From: Pseudanabaena sp. UWO311
GTDB lineage: Bacteria; Cyanobacteriota; Cyanobacteriia; Pseudanabaenales; Pseudanabaenaceae
DNA: 55,531 bases
Reading direction: 5' to 3'
Assembly: GCF_006937785.1 (NCBI RefSeq)
Contig: NZ_SJEE01000036.1
Coordinates: 1-55,531, forward strand
In this document: piece after piece, positions 16,872 to 27,655 of the stretch
How positions within the stretch are numbered: the stretch's first letter is position 1
Layout of the letters: every line of letters begins with the position of its first letter
Notes under the pieces: generated by a model
Told to the model about the DNA's origin: nothing
Database searches by the model: none
Seen by the model: only the letters and a program-made list of their open reading frames with translations
Made by a program: the position numbers and the translations under genes

Positions 16872-19800
16872 TTATTTAACTAAGTAGTTAGGTATAAGTA
16901 AACTTAAAACCCAGATTGCCGAGTTACTTAATACCTGAGAACGCTCATCTACCTCAATTTCTTCCTCAAGCTTGGTCGCTTGTTGTTTAGGAATCATGAA
17001 CTTACCAAACTTGGCATAGATAGCAGGAATTACCAACAGCGTTAAGGCGGTAGAGGTAAACAAGCCCCCTAAAACCACGATCGCTAAAGGCTGGAGAATC
17101 TCATTCCCAGAACCACCAGCTAACACGAGAGGTAATGTCCCCAATGCTGAGGTCAGTGCGGTCATCAAAATGGCATCAATTCTTTCTAGGGAACCTTTGA
17201 CAATTGTTTCTTTGAGAGGGATACCTTGGGCAAATTTGTTGTTGTAATTGTCTACAAGCAGTAAGCCATTACGGACAGCCACACCAAAAAGGGTAATGAA
17301 GCCCACAAGAGAAGCAACGGACATGACCCCACCACTGACGATGATCGAGACTATCCCTCCCACCAAAGCTAAAGGCAGATTGAGCATAATCGCGATCGTG
17401 GCAGGGAGAGATTTCACCGAGAAGAACATCAACATAGAAATGATGATTGCTGCCAAGATACTAAACAATAGCAAGTTATTTGTGGCTCTTTGTTCCGATT
17501 CAAACTGACCGCCATACTGGATGAAATAACCATTAGGCAACTTCACTTGTTGATTAATTTGAGCTTGAATATCACCGACCACACTGCCCAGATCACGCTC
17601 AGCAACATTGGCAGAGACGACAATCAGCCGTGAGACATTTTCTCGGTTTACAACGTTAGCGCCCATACCATAATCAACCTTAGCTACATCCCGAAGAGCG
17701 ATAGTTTGACCAGTGGGAGTAATTAGGGGAATCGCCCGAATATCATCAAGGCTATTCCGAGCTTGTTCAGTTATGGAGACAGTGATATCGATCAACTGCT
17801 GATTTTGAGCCAGTTGTGATACCACACGACCATTGAGAGCCGTTTCTATCACCTCTGACACCTGTGCCATTGTTAAGCCGTAGGTAGATGCTGCCGTGCG
17901 ATCATATTGAATTTGGACTTGGCGAATTGGTAGCTGAGGTTCTAGCTGTAGATCGACAACTCCTTTAATCGGCTGAATCACATCCCGCACTTGTTCGCCA
18001 ATCTTCCGCAATTCGGCTAGATCGGGACCAAAAATTTTGACAGCGATCGCACTTCTGACACCTGACAGCACTTCATCCATACGGTGCGAAATAAATCCGC
18101 CAATATTTGAAGCTACCCCTGGCAATTTATTAAAAGCCTCTCGGAGTTGTTTAATGCTGGATTCTCGGTCTTCCAAAGCGCGATCGCTCAGTTCTACATC
18201 AACGTGAGCCATACTCACTCCTGCCCCATCAGCGTCCCCAGGAGCGCGTCCAGCCCGAACTTGAACCCATTCGTAGAGGGGATTATCTTTGAGGGAAGTG
18301 TACAAAGTCATCCCTGCTCGGTTGGTCATATCGAGAGAAACTCCAGGGAATAAAACCATAGAGTTCACCATAGATTTTTCCTGAAATTCTGGCAGAAATA
18401 CCCGTCCTAGGGAAGGAACGATCGCAAAAGCTGCCACGAGAGAGGCTAGAGCCACACCAAGAATGATTTGGGGCGATCGAATCGACAGATTAAGTAAGGG
18501 ACGATAGAGATTTTGCGCCCAACGGGAGACAAAGGTGTTTTCTAGAGGTAGGGTTTGACCTGCCAACAAAATGGTACAAAGAGCTGGGGTGAGGGTCATG
18601 GCGACAATCAAGGAAGCGGCGATCGACAGCAAATAAGCCCAACCCATCGGCGCAAAAATATTTCCTTCTACCCCTGTCAAGCTAAAAATCGGTGCGAAGA
18701 CCACAATAATAATTACTGTGGAAAAAACTACAGCTAGACGCACTTCGACAAAGGCATCAAATACTACCTTAAAAGAGGGTTTTGGGTACTCTTGTGTCTG
18801 ATTTTCTCGAAGCTTGCGATAACAGTTTTCCATATAGACGATCGAGTCGTCTACAAAACCGCCTAGGGCAACCACCAAACCGCCTAGGGTCATAGTGTTG
18901 ATCCCTAAACCAAAAGAGTTCATCATCATCATCCCAATCAACAAAGACAGGGGAATGGCACTCAAGGTAATCAGAGCTGTGCGCCAATTCATCAAAAACA
19001 GCAGCATAATCACCGAAACAATGATAATCCCTTCAATCAGAGAGCCGCTTACATTTTTAATCGCCGCATCAATAAAATTTGATTGACGGAAGGTTCGCGC
19101 TAACTGGACATCCGCAGGAAAAGTCTTTTGCAAAGATGCCATCACAGCTTCTACCGATCGCGTCACCTTGGGCGTATCGATTTCGGGCTGCTTATTGATC
19201 ATCATCACGATCGCAGGTTGACCATTAAAACTGCCATCGCCACGCTTTAGGGCAGTACCCGTTTTCACTTGGGCAACATCGCGCAACAGGATCGGCTTGC
19301 CATCACTGACCTTCACTACGGACTGTTGCAGATCGCTAATGGAATTAACCTTACCGCTCCCTTTAATCAGTAACTCTTGACCACCACCAATCAGGAAACC
19401 CGCAGGAGCGCTAGAGTTTGCGCCCTTAGCGGCTTCGGCAACTTCGTTGAGAGATACATTTAGCGATCGCAGTTTCGCAGGATCGACTAGCACCTGTTCT
19501 TGACGCTCATCACCGCCATAGACCGTTACCTGCGTTACCCCAGCCACTGACAAGATCTGATTTTTGAGTGTGCTATCAACGAGACGGCGCAAATCCATCA
19601 ATGAGGTTTTGCCCTGTCCATTCACCGTAAAGGCATATTGCAAAATCGTACCTAGCGGCGAAGCGAGGGGCGAAATTTCTGGCGGATGCACATTTTCAGG
19701 CAGTTGGTTAGTGACCTGTTGTAATCGCTCTGTCACCGATTGACGCGCCTTGTAAATATCAGCGTCCTGATCGAAGACCACATTCACCATCGACAGCCCC

Positions 19801-20075
19801 ACCTTGGAGGACGATCGCACAATCGTCACCCCTGGCAAGCCATTGACTGCGCTCTCAATGGGAATCGTGATTTGCGATTCCACTTCTTCGGGCGCAAGTC
19901 CCGTTGCTTTGGTGTGAATATCGACTTGAGGCGGTGCAAATTCGGGGAACACATCTAGGGGCATTTGTGTAACCGTGAAAACGCCCCAAAATGTTATAAG
20001 AACTGAGCAAATGACTATCAACCAACGCTGAATGATCGATCCTTTCAATATTTGGTCTAAAAGAGAGTTAAACAT
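16872..20075 (-). CDS. Heavy-metal efflux RND permease (CusA/CzcA family)
   Basis: A 1067-residue inner-membrane pump of the HME-RND subfamily: TM1 near 17-35, the conserved FPEFAPPQVDIHT start of the periplasmic porter, a first TM block at about 340-540 with GGLVVALGGFVDDSIVYMEN (TM4 acidic residues for proton relay), a second periplasmic loop, and the last TM block ending about 1035. Length matches CzcA/CusA. It exports divalent or monovalent metal ions with an adaptor and outer membrane channel. The CusB-like gene lies 5 bp upstream on the same strand and clearly forms an operon. No TolC-type channel gene is present. The 25-residue tail after the last TM has no known motif. Confidence 0.93.
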   Translation of the reverse strand: MFNSLLDQILKGSIIQRWLIVICSVLITFWGVFTVTQMPLDVFPEFAPPQVDIHTKATGLAPEEVESQITIPIESAVNGLPGVTIVRSSSKVGLSMVNVVFDQDADIYKARQSVTERLQQVTNQLPENVHPPEISPLASPLGTILQYAFTVNGQGKTSLMDLRRLVDSTLKNQILSVAGVTQVTVYGGDERQEQVLVDPAKLRSLNVSLNEVAEAAKGANSSAPAGFLIGGGQELLIKGSGKVNSISDLQQSVVKVSDGKPILLRDVAQVKTGTALKRGDGSFNGQPAIVMMINKQPEIDTPKVTRSVEAVMASLQKTFPADVQLARTFRQSNFIDAAIKNVSGSLIEGIIIVSVIMLLFLMNWRTALITLSAIPLSLLIGMMMMNSFGLGINTMTLGGLVVALGGFVDDSIVYMENCYRKLRENQTQEYPKPSFKVVFDAFVEVRLAVVFSTVIIIVVFAPIFSLTGVEGNIFAPMGWAYLLSIAASLIVAMTLTPALCTILLAGQTLPLENTFVSRWAQNLYRPLLNLSIRSPQIILGVALASLVAAFAIVPSLGRVFLPEFQEKSMVNSMVLFPGVSLDMTNRAGMTLYTSLKDNPLYEWVQVRAGRAPGDADGAGVSMAHVDVELSDRALEDRESSIKQLREAFNKLPGVASNIGGFISHRMDEVLSGVRSAIAVKIFGPDLAELRKIGEQVRDVIQPIKGVVDLQLEPQLPIRQVQIQYDRTAASTYGLTMAQVSEVIETALNGRVVSQLAQNQQLIDITVSITEQARNSLDDIRAIPLITPTGQTIALRDVAKVDYGMGANVVNRENVSRLIVVSANVAERDLGSVVGDIQAQINQQVKLPNGYFIQYGGQFESEQRATNNLLLFSILAAIIISMLMFFSVKSLPATIAIMLNLPLALVGGIVSIIVSGGVMSVASLVGFITLFGVAVRNGLLLVDNYNNKFAQGIPLKETIVKGSLERIDAILMTALTSALGTLPLVLAGGSGNEILQPLAIVVLGGLFTSTALTLLVIPAIYAKFGKFMIPKQQATKLEEEIEVDERSQVLSNSAIWVLSLLIPNYLVK

Positions 20076-20080
20076 TTAAA

Positions 20081-20743
20081 TTAGCCCTTCTTACCATTGC
20101 CACGAGTCACCGCAAAAACAAGTACGCCTGCGGCGATTAATAATGCACCACCACCTGCGATTGAGGCTTGCATGATCGGAAATTCACCTTCTTGGCTATG
20201 GGGTTTACCCTCTGCATGGGCTTGAGCATGGGCTGGATCTGTGCTGGTTTTAGCTGCATCGGTTGCGGTCGCATCTGTTTTAGCAATAGGAGCTTTCGAT
20301 GGATTCGCAGCAGTAGTAGTGGGTTTAGTTTTACGAGACTCGGCATAGAGGGATAGACTGCCTTGAGTAACCAGCTTTTCGCCAACGGATAAACCATCGG
20401 TAATCTCAATTAAATCGCCCTTAGTTGAGCCAGTTTTCACAGGTACTGGCTCATAGAAATTTTCGTACTGCACAAATACTAATTGCTTGCCATCGGCATC
20501 CACTAGCGCTGTCACAGGAATCAGCACCGCTTTACCACCACCCTTTTCAGGGGCGATCGCCTTGACCTCAATGCCCAACTGTGTATCGGTAGTAGCATTT
20601 ACCTTGACTCTCTCGATGCCGCCCGTTGCCTGAAATTCATCACCATGTCCAACATGGGCAAAGGCGATCGCAGGGATACTCAGGGTCAAAGCCGTCGCTA
20701 ATAATGGGCTAAATATAGGACTAAACAAAGAAAACTTTTTCAT
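20081..20743 (-). CDS. Minimal CusB/CzcB-like periplasmic adaptor lacking the hairpin domain
   Basis: A 220-residue protein with a signal peptide (about 1-29, cleaved after IAFA), then HVGHGDEF, a region like the beta-barrel/membrane-proximal parts of metal adaptors (VLIPVTALVDADGKQLVFV, then DLIEITDGLSVGEKLVTQGS), an Ala/Thr/His-rich linker (about 130-185) and a C-terminal membrane segment (about 192-213). CusB-type adaptors are about 380-500 residues and carry an alpha-helical hairpin and lipoyl domain that reach the outer membrane channel; both are missing. A C-terminal anchor is also unusual. It may therefore modulate the pump instead of bridging to TolC. The gene starts the RND operon. 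Confidence 0.75.
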   Translation of the reverse strand: MKKFSLFSPIFSPLLATALTLSIPAIAFAHVGHGDEFQATGGIERVKVNATTDTQLGIEVKAIAPEKGGGKAVLIPVTALVDADGKQLVFVQYENFYEPVPVKTGSTKGDLIEITDGLSVGEKLVTQGSLSLYAESRKTKPTTTAANPSKAPIAKTDATATDAAKTSTDPAHAQAHAEGKPHSQEGEFPIMQASIAGGGALLIAAGVLVFAVTRGNGKKG

Positions 20744-20858
20744 GGGATATCCTCACAAGCACTTAATAATTCAATGAACTTAATAAATTCTTAAGTAGCT
20801 TGCCAGAGGTGCGATGAAATCGAGGTGAAAAGCAAATTGTTTCGATACAATCAAGCTC
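20744..20858. promoter_or_regulatory. Divergent promoter region between RND operon and RppA-like regulator
   Basis: Spacer of 130 bp up to the regulator start at 20880. It contains two GAGGTG hexamers at 20806-20811 and 20822-20827, 16 bp apart, the second followed by AAAA, and an imperfect palindrome GAACTTAATAAATTCTTAAG (about 20776-20795). OmpR-type regulators bind direct repeats of this kind, and the layout suggests the RppA-like protein controls both directions. Site assignment is inference. Confidence 0.3.
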
Positions 20859-20879
20859 GTGGTTGATTTGCCTAATGCG

Positions 20880-21581
20880 ATGCGAATTTTGCTTGTAGAA
20901 GATGAAATAGACTTGGGAACAGCAATTAAGCAGGTCTTAGTTTGTGAAAAATATGTTGTGGATTGGGTAACAGATGGTGCTCAGGCTTGGTACTATCTCG
21001 AAAATCAATGGACAGACTATTCTGTCGCTATTTTCGATCTGCTACTACCAAAACTGTCAGGGCTAGAACTCTGCCAAAAATTGCGATCGCATCAAAATCC
21101 TTTACCCGTACTAATGCTCACTGCCCTCGGTCAGCCTGAAAATCGCATCGCAGGACTAGACGCTGGAGCTGATGACTATTTGGTAAAGCCATTTGTGATG
21201 GAGGAACTTTTAGCAAGATTACGCGCATTACAAAGGCGATCGCCGCAATTACAGTCTCAAACCCTAACAGTAGGTAAATTCTCACTAGATTATGCGAACA
21301 ACGCGCTATTAGTGGCGACAGAGGCTCAAGCTCATCAAGCAGCACAGGTAATTCCCTTAACAACAAAAGAATTTCAAATTCTCACCTATCTCATGCAAAA
21401 TTGCGATCGCATTATTTCGGGCAGCAAAATCCGTAACCAACTCTGGGATCTTGATGAAGAACCAGTTAGCAATGTGGTCGCCGCCCAAATGCGTCTATTG
21501 CGGCGAAAATTAGCTAACTATGGCTGTGATTGCCCGATTGAAACAATTCCCAGCCAAGGCTATCGATTTAATACCCATTAA
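20880..21581 (+). CDS. OmpR-family response regulator, RppA/NrsR-like
   Basis: A 233-residue regulator from ATG 20880 (MRILLVEDE is the natural start; a GTG at 20859 would add seven residues). The receiver domain has Asp53 as phosphoacceptor in FDLLLPKLSG and KPF near 104; the C-terminal winged helix ends IETIPSQGYRF. It resembles cyanobacterial RppA/NrsR, which in Synechocystis controls the nickel nrs operon. It reads away from the RND operon and is followed by its kinase, so it probably senses metal and switches on the pump genes. Confidence 0.88.
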   Translation: MRILLVEDEIDLGTAIKQVLVCEKYVVDWVTDGAQAWYYLENQWTDYSVAIFDLLLPKLSGLELCQKLRSHQNPLPVLMLTALGQPENRIAGLDAGADDYLVKPFVMEELLARLRALQRRSPQLQSQTLTVGKFSLDYANNALLVATEAQAHQAAQVIPLTTKEFQILTYLMQNCDRIISGSKIRNQLWDLDEEPVSNVVAAQMRLLRRKLANYGCDCPIETIPSQGYRFNTH

Positions 21582-21605
21582 TGGGCGGCGCGAAGCGCCG
21601 CCCAT
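21581..21605. promoter_or_regulatory. GC-rich hairpin between regulator and kinase genes
   Basis: Perfect stem ATGGGCGGCGC, loop GAA, complement GCGCCGCCCAT. It starts inside the TAA of the regulator (21579-21581) and ends 11 bp before the kinase ATG. There is no U-tract, so it is not a simple terminator; it could set the expression ratio of the two proteins or stabilise the upstream mRNA. Confidence 0.5.
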
Positions 21606-21616
21606 CAAGATCAATT

Positions 21617-22993
21617 ATGAACACACATCTATTATTTCGTCGTAGCCGAACTCGTCTCGCCTTTTGGTATGCGGGAGTGATGGCTGTAATCTTGAGTTTA
21701 TCGGGATTTAGTATGTATCGCTTTCTGATTCAATCCAATTGGGAAGCGATGGAACGGGAAATGGAGTCAATCGCAGGGACTTTACACGATAGTTTAGAAC
21801 CGATGTTACCTGCTTCCGAGGAGCCAACTTCTATTTTACGGCGAATTTTGCCAGAACTCTGTTTAGTAGACCAGCCTTGTAATATCAGCCCCACGCTGAT
21901 TCAACGTCATACCACAGGCATTAGCGATCGCAGTACTTACTACATTCGCCTCTTCAATCATCAAGGGAAATTACTAGCTTTTTCCCCTAGTCAAATCATT
22001 GCTGAACTACCTAAGCGTTTAATAACTACACCTTGGCAAACCTTCGAGAGTTCTCAGGGTATCCGCTATCACCAGTTCACGATTATCTTGCATAGCCATG
22101 ATGTGAAGAATCAAACCCATCGACACAGTACTCAACCATCTTGGGGATACTTGCAACTCGGTCGGAATTTAGAACCCTTTGATGCAGAAGTAAAGCGCAT
22201 CAAAATAATTTTGGCGATCGGCTTTCCGATCGCATTGTTATTAATTGCTCTCTCTAGTTGGTGGCTATCTAAATTAGCAATGCAGCCTATTTATCAGTCC
22301 TATCAACAGCAGCAACAGTTCACCGCTAATGCTGCCCATGAATTGCGATCGCCTCTGGCAAGTCTTCTCGCCACCGTCGAAGCGATCTTGCGAGTACCGC
22401 CAGTTAATCCCGAAGATACGCAAACCATGCTCTACAAAGTAGAAAAGCAAGGAAGACGCTTGAGTAACTTAATTGCTGATTTACTATTTCTATCTAGCCT
22501 TGAGCAAAACTCATCCCCAAAGCCTTGGCAACGCTGTTGCTTAAATGATTTGATTAGCGATCTGACCGAAGAATTTTTGGAACTTGCCGCAGCGTCTAAT
22601 ATTGATTTAACTAATCAAATGCCTGATCGCGAGATTTATGTTTTGGGCAATGAATCTGAACTTTATCGCCTTGTTTCCAACTTAATTGTCAATGCAATTC
22701 AGTACACGCCTAGTAATGGTCATGTTGAAATCAGCCTATTTGAAGAAGATCGCAAAGCAGTAATTACTGTGAAAGATACGGGAATCGGGATTGCTCCAAC
22801 CGAACAAACGCGCATTTTTGATCGCTTTTATCGTATCGATAGCGATCGCTCTAGTAAAACAGGGGGAACAGGTTTGGGCTTGGCAATTGTGCAAGCGATC
22901 GCCAAAAGACATAACTCAAATCTCAAGGTTACCAGCCAAGTGGGGAAAGGAAGCATTTTCAATCTAGAATTGCCGATAGATTGCACTGTATAG
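21617..22993 (+). CDS. Sensor histidine kinase, RppB/NrsS-like
   Basis: A 458-residue membrane kinase. TM1 about 15-38, a periplasmic region of about 155 residues, and TM2 about 193-216. The phosphoacceptor is His241 in NAAHELRSPLAS; the ATPase part has NLIVNAIQYTPSNG (N box), DTGIGIA (G1) and [10 protein letters not shown] (G2). ATG 21617 is chosen; the open frame from 21581 runs through the intergenic hairpin and is not credible as coding. The periplasmic part has a CLVDQPC cysteine pair that could bind a metal or form a disulfide. Partner of the regulator just upstream. Confidence 0.88.
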   Translation: MNTHLLFRRSRTRLAFWYAGVMAVILSLSGFSMYRFLIQSNWEAMEREMESIAGTLHDSLEPMLPASEEPTSILRRILPELCLVDQPCNISPTLIQRHTTGISDRSTYYIRLFNHQGKLLAFSPSQIIAELPKRLITTPWQTFESSQGIRYHQFTIILHSHDVKNQTHRHSTQPSWGYLQLGRNLEPFDAEVKRIKIILAIGFPIALLLIALSSWWLSKLAMQPIYQSYQQQQQFTANAAHELRSPLASLLATVEAILRVPPVNPEDTQTMLYKVEKQGRRLSNLIADLLFLSSLEQNSSPKPWQRCCLNDLISDLTEEFLELAAASNIDLTNQMPDREIYVLGNESELYRLVSNLIVNAIQYTPSNGHVEISLFEEDRKAVITVKDTGIGIAPTEQTRIFDRFYRIDSDRSSKTGGTGLGLAIVQAIAKRHNSNLKVTSQVGKGSIFNLELPIDCTV

Positions 22994-23057
22994 AAAATAG
23001 CAATTTGACGATAATCTAAATCCTTGTACTAATACTCCTGCACATTTGAGTTATCCC

Positions 23058-23091
23058 AATTCACAAAAGTGTTGTCACACTTTTGTGAATT
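23058..23091. repeat. Hairpin repeat, identical stem to 41565-41598
   Basis: Stem AATTCACAAAAGTGT with loop TGTC. The same 15-bp stem occurs at 41565-41598 with loop GACG, so this is a dispersed repeat; here it can also terminate the kinase transcript. Confidence 0.7.
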
Positions 23092-23187
23092 AAAAAATAA
23101 AACCACCAAGGGTTTTAAAAATATAAGATGGCTACGCCATTTTGTGTTTTGGCTTAACAAGACTAGCGAAAGCTATAAAATACATCT

Positions 23188-23478
23188 ATGGCAAAAATAT
23201 CTCTGTGCGATCGCTGTAATTTTTACTCTCACAGCCAACTTTTGGTCTGTGCGGTACATCCTTACGGGCCAGAGTGGGGACTATGCTCAGATTTTGTCTC
23301 GGCAGAGCTATGGGAACCCGACGATCCCCATAGTTATGATCCCGCTATGGAAGCAGAATGTGGCTGGCATCCCATCTTTACAGGTAAATGCCCAGAATGC
23401 CGCACTGCCTTTTCACGAATGCGAATTCCACCAGAGCAATGGCGCTGTAAGTGCTGTGGCTGGGAAGATGATCTGTAA
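23188..23478 (+). CDS. Small zinc-ribbon-like protein
   Basis: A 96-residue protein rich in paired cysteines: CDRC at 7-10, CPEC in KCPECRTAF, and CKCC near the C-terminus, plus scattered His and Cys. This suggests one or two zinc sites and a nucleic-acid or protein binding role; I do not recognise a named family. It is on the plus strand alone, downstream of the kinase, and its stop is inside the hairpin that also ends ccmP. A larger overlapping frame (23069-23503) is rejected because it lacks any such pattern. Confidence 0.7.
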   Translation: MAKISLCDRCNFYSHSQLLVCAVHPYGPEWGLCSDFVSAELWEPDDPHSYDPAMEAECGWHPIFTGKCPECRTAFSRMRIPPEQWRCKCCGWEDDL

Positions 23479-23507
23479 TCAAAAGTTGCTTCGCAACTTT
23501 TGATTAC
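23475..23507. terminator. Bidirectional terminator overlapping both stop codons
   Basis: Perfect stem GTAATCAAAAGTTGC around TTC. It contains the TAA of the zinc-ribbon gene and the stop of ccmP on the other strand, so two convergent genes share one hairpin with no spacer. Confidence 0.8.
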
Positions 23508-24145
23508 TCTTTGCGATCAATCCCATACACATCCCGCCCTCTGACATTGTTAATCGTATTCAACACCGCCTCCGAAGCCGCCATAATATCTCGCTCTTCG
23601 CCACCAAGATATAAACGCCCAAAGCTACCTACAGCGACAATTTCCAAAATATTAATCGAGGCAGCTTTTTCAGCCTCATTTGCGGCAAGAGCCGCATAGG
23701 CAGCAGGTTCTACTTCCATGATGTACAGAGTTTGTCCAGACAACAACATCTGCCCTCTTCGGAAGCGATTAATTAACTGGGTTTGATGCGCGTCAATATT
23801 ACGAATAATTTGACTAGATAGTAATCTAGGCTTAATCCGATCTTCTTCGGTTACGCCCAGCATCTCCAAAATGGCTCGACCTGCGGCTTGGGTTTCCCCT
23901 TGACTTGCCGAATGGATTTCTAGTAGTCCATACAACCGTTCAACTATTTGCACACCTGGACGTACTGAAGTAGATTTCAGTGCTACATCGGTAATGCGGT
24001 TAATTTCAACACCTGGGGAAATTTCGATCCAGAGGGAGGTGTCACCTGGTAAGGGTAAAAATCCTTGTGCAACTGTTCCTAAATAAGCAGCATGTTGTTT
24101 TTGAAGATTGTCTAAGTAGACGTAGCTGCGTAAATCGATACCCAA
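23504..24145 (-). CDS. ccmP: Carboxysome shell protein CcmP (tandem BMC domain)
   Basis: A 213-residue protein made of two BMC folds (about 1-100 and 105-205). It matches CcmP in length and in runs such as [50 protein letters not shown] and [19 protein letters not shown]. CcmP trimers stack into a double layer in the beta-carboxysome facets and are thought to gate larger metabolites. As usual for ccmP it lies away from other ccm genes. It ends in the terminator shared with the convergent zinc-ribbon gene. Confidence 0.9.
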   Translation of the reverse strand: MGIDLRSYVYLDNLQKQHAAYLGTVAQGFLPLPGDTSLWIEISPGVEINRITDVALKSTSVRPGVQIVERLYGLLEIHSASQGETQAAGRAILEMLGVTEEDRIKPRLLSSQIIRNIDAHQTQLINRFRRGQMLLSGQTLYIMEVEPAAYAALAANEAEKAASINILEIVAVGSFGRLYLGGEERDIMAASEAVLNTINNVRGRDVYGIDRKE

Positions 24146-24236
24146 AAAATTTTTCTCCCACGAGGCTTTTACTGGGTTTTTCTAGCTGTCTGAATCAAGA
24201 AATTAGTTAGCTACCCAATATGTAATTTTATAGCAA

Positions 24237-24290
24237 TAGCAACAAAAAAAGAGAGAGGGCGCTTTGCGTCCTCTCTCTTTTTTGTTGCTA
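24237..24290. terminator. Hairpin with A/T tracts upstream of ccmP
   Basis: Arms TAGCAACAAAAAA(A)GAGAGAGG pair around GCGCTTTGCGT with one bulged A. It lies between the 356-residue protein gene and ccmP. Confidence 0.65.
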
Positions 24291-24304
24291 CGCAAAATTA
24301 AACC

Positions 24305-24357
24305 CAAAACCAAGATATTTACCGCCCGCGTAGCGGACGGTAAATATCTTGGTTTTG
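24305..24357. terminator. Perfect 20-bp hairpin at the end of the SmpA-like gene
   Basis: Stem CAAAACCAAGATATTTACCG with an inner CCGC/GCGG pair and loop GTA. It directly abuts the stop codon at 24358. Confidence 0.75.
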
Positions 24358-25428
24358 TTATAAGCCAGCTTGAGCCTTAGCCACTACTTGACCATCTTTA
24401 AACTCAATGATTGCATTACTACCCTGAGGATTTTTCCAAGAATAAACCTGCCCAATACTATTGCTTGAGTTATTCTCGGCGATAACCTTGCCAGATGCAC
24501 CAAAAACCTTTTCCACCTGCTCAAGAGTCATTCCTTTTTGAATACGATTAAACTTTTCTAAATTTATAACTGGTTCTTGTTCTAGCTCATTTGGGGGTGA
24601 TGCGATCGGCTCAACCGAAGGATTGGCTTTGGGAGTAACTTGAGTTGGAGCGACAGATGGTTGAATAGTCTCGCTAGGAGAGCTTTTAGCAGTAGTGATT
24701 GTACTTTTTGTTTCTTTATTTTCAACTGATGGAGTTGCTAATGATGAGGAAGAACTTGATTCAACGGCTGTTTTTGATGTGAGTGCTCTCACTGAGGCTC
24801 CAATGCCCAATCCTAGTGCGACAATCGATAAGCCTACAAACAATAACTGCCAATAATTACTATCCGATGTCGGAATCTGGGGTTTATTAACTTTGACAAG
24901 ATCGCTTGATTTAACTGTTATGCCATTGGTAAAGGATTGCTGCTCTAGATCAGTAGCTAAAAGGTTTTTTCTAGCTTGAGAATTGCTTGGGGCAATTTTT
25001 TTGATCGCATTTTGTAAGACAGACTGCTTAGAAAGTTGCGGCTCTGGCGATCGCGTTTCTAGGGGCTTACTATCCGACTCTGGAACTATGTCTGGCGGTG
25101 GTGTCAGTGATGATTTTGAAAGTTCTAGCATAAATTGCTCCGTCCATAGCAGGCGCTGTTCTTGCGTTTCTTCATCATTGCGCCAACAGTGAATCCTAAA
25201 TTTAGCTACTGATTCTATATGCAAATTTTGAAGTTTGCTATGGACTAATGTCAGCAGTTTTTCTTTGTCAATGGCAGAATCTGCCCGAATTTGTATCTCT
25301 AAACTACTATCGACAATATCTACAGCAACATCAAGATTTTCAATGTCAAGTGGCTGTAATTCCTGACAGAGCATTTTGGCGATCACCTTTGGATATCTTT
25401 TATGGGCAAGTTCGGCAATCGAAAGCAT
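24358..25428 (-). CDS. Single-pass membrane protein with C-terminal SmpA/OmlA-like domain
   Basis: A 356-residue protein. Residues 1-105 form a folded cytosolic domain of unknown type (MLSIAELAHKRYPKVIAKML...). A low-complexity linker leads to one membrane segment at 192-214, a Ser/Thr/Pro-rich stretch (about 222-285), and a C-terminal domain (290-356) with NRIQKGMTLEQVEKVFGASG and a strand ending AIIEFKDGQVVAKAQ. That pattern is the SmpA/OmlA (BamE-like) or BLIP fold found in many envelope proteins. Function unknown; the topology suggests a link between cytosol and periplasm. Confidence 0.65.
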   Translation of the reverse strand: MLSIAELAHKRYPKVIAKMLCQELQPLDIENLDVAVDIVDSSLEIQIRADSAIDKEKLLTLVHSKLQNLHIESVAKFRIHCWRNDEETQEQRLLWTEQFMLELSKSSLTPPPDIVPESDSKPLETRSPEPQLSKQSVLQNAIKKIAPSNSQARKNLLATDLEQQSFTNGITVKSSDLVKVNKPQIPTSDSNYWQLLFVGLSIVALGLGIGASVRALTSKTAVESSSSSSLATPSVENKETKSTITTAKSSPSETIQPSVAPTQVTPKANPSVEPIASPPNELEQEPVINLEKFNRIQKGMTLEQVEKVFGASGKVIAENNSSNSIGQVYSWKNPQGSNAIIEFKDGQVVAKAQAGL

Positions 25429-27012
<1,584 letters not shown>

Positions 27013-27053
27013 GCAAATAAAAAAGTACGCCGATGGCGTACTTTTTTATTTGC
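27013..27053 (+). terminator. sqdB terminator
   Basis: Perfect 19-bp stem GCAAATAAAAAAGTACGCC, loop GAT, starting one base after the sqdB stop, with T-tract in the right arm. Confidence 0.85.
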
Positions 27054-27230
27054 TACCACATAAATAGGATTGCAACTGCTAAAAAAAACAAAAGAATTAA
27101 CGGAGATTCTCATCTCCTATGCTTTTGGGCTTTGATGTTTAGTCCCTGCGATAGAAGATTTAACTTAAAAAAAGAAGTATCTTAAATTACATAACAGAGT
27201 TATTGTCAAGCCCTTCTTACCGAACCTACC

Positions 27231-27608
27231 ATGACAGCTTCTACAAAAAACTTGCGCGTTTTGGTGGTGGATGACCACGAACTTACCCGATGCACTTTAC
27301 AGCTAGCACTTTCACTACAATCTTGTATTGCTGCTGTAGAGGTTGCAACTAATGGCAAAGAAGCGATCGCCAAAGTACAAAATCATGAACCAGATGTTGT
27401 GGTCATGGATTTGCATATGCCCGTGATGGATGGATGGACAGCATCCAACGCCATCAAAACTGAATATCCACATATTAAGATTGTTGCCTACTCAGCCGCC
27501 GATGGTGGAAAAGATCGAGCTTTGTCCAATGGAGCTAATATTGACGCTTTTTGTGACAAGGGAGCATGTACACGTAGCTTGCTAGAAGCAATCAAAAGCG
27601 TTGCTTAA
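27231..27608 (+). CDS. Stand-alone CheY-like receiver protein
   Basis: A 125-residue single receiver domain. DD at 14-15 and the phosphoacceptor Asp60 in MDLHMPVMDG are intact, with Ser in the YSAADGG switch region; the usual KP lysine region reads CDKGACTRSLLEAI, as in LuxR-type receivers. There is no output domain, so it works by binding a partner. The kinase is not adjacent. About 220 bp upstream contain no gene and probably the promoter. Confidence 0.88.
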   Translation: MTASTKNLRVLVVDDHELTRCTLQLALSLQSCIAAVEVATNGKEAIAKVQNHEPDVVVMDLHMPVMDGWTASNAIKTEYPHIKIVAYSAADGGKDRALSNGANIDAFCDKGACTRSLLEAIKSVA

Positions 27609-27610
27609 AT

Positions 27611-27655
27611 TCAATAAAAAAGAGTCGGCGTTTTACGCCGACTCTTTTTTATTGA
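27611..27655. terminator. Bidirectional terminator between receiver and rhomboid genes
   Basis: Perfect 20-bp stem TCAATAAAAAAGAGTCGGCG around TTTTA, running into the stop of the convergent rhomboid gene. Confidence 0.85.

Noticed and set aside
23069-23503. 144-residue open frame on the plus strand
   Set aside because: It overlaps the cysteine-patterned zinc-ribbon gene in another frame and starts inside a hairpin repeat.
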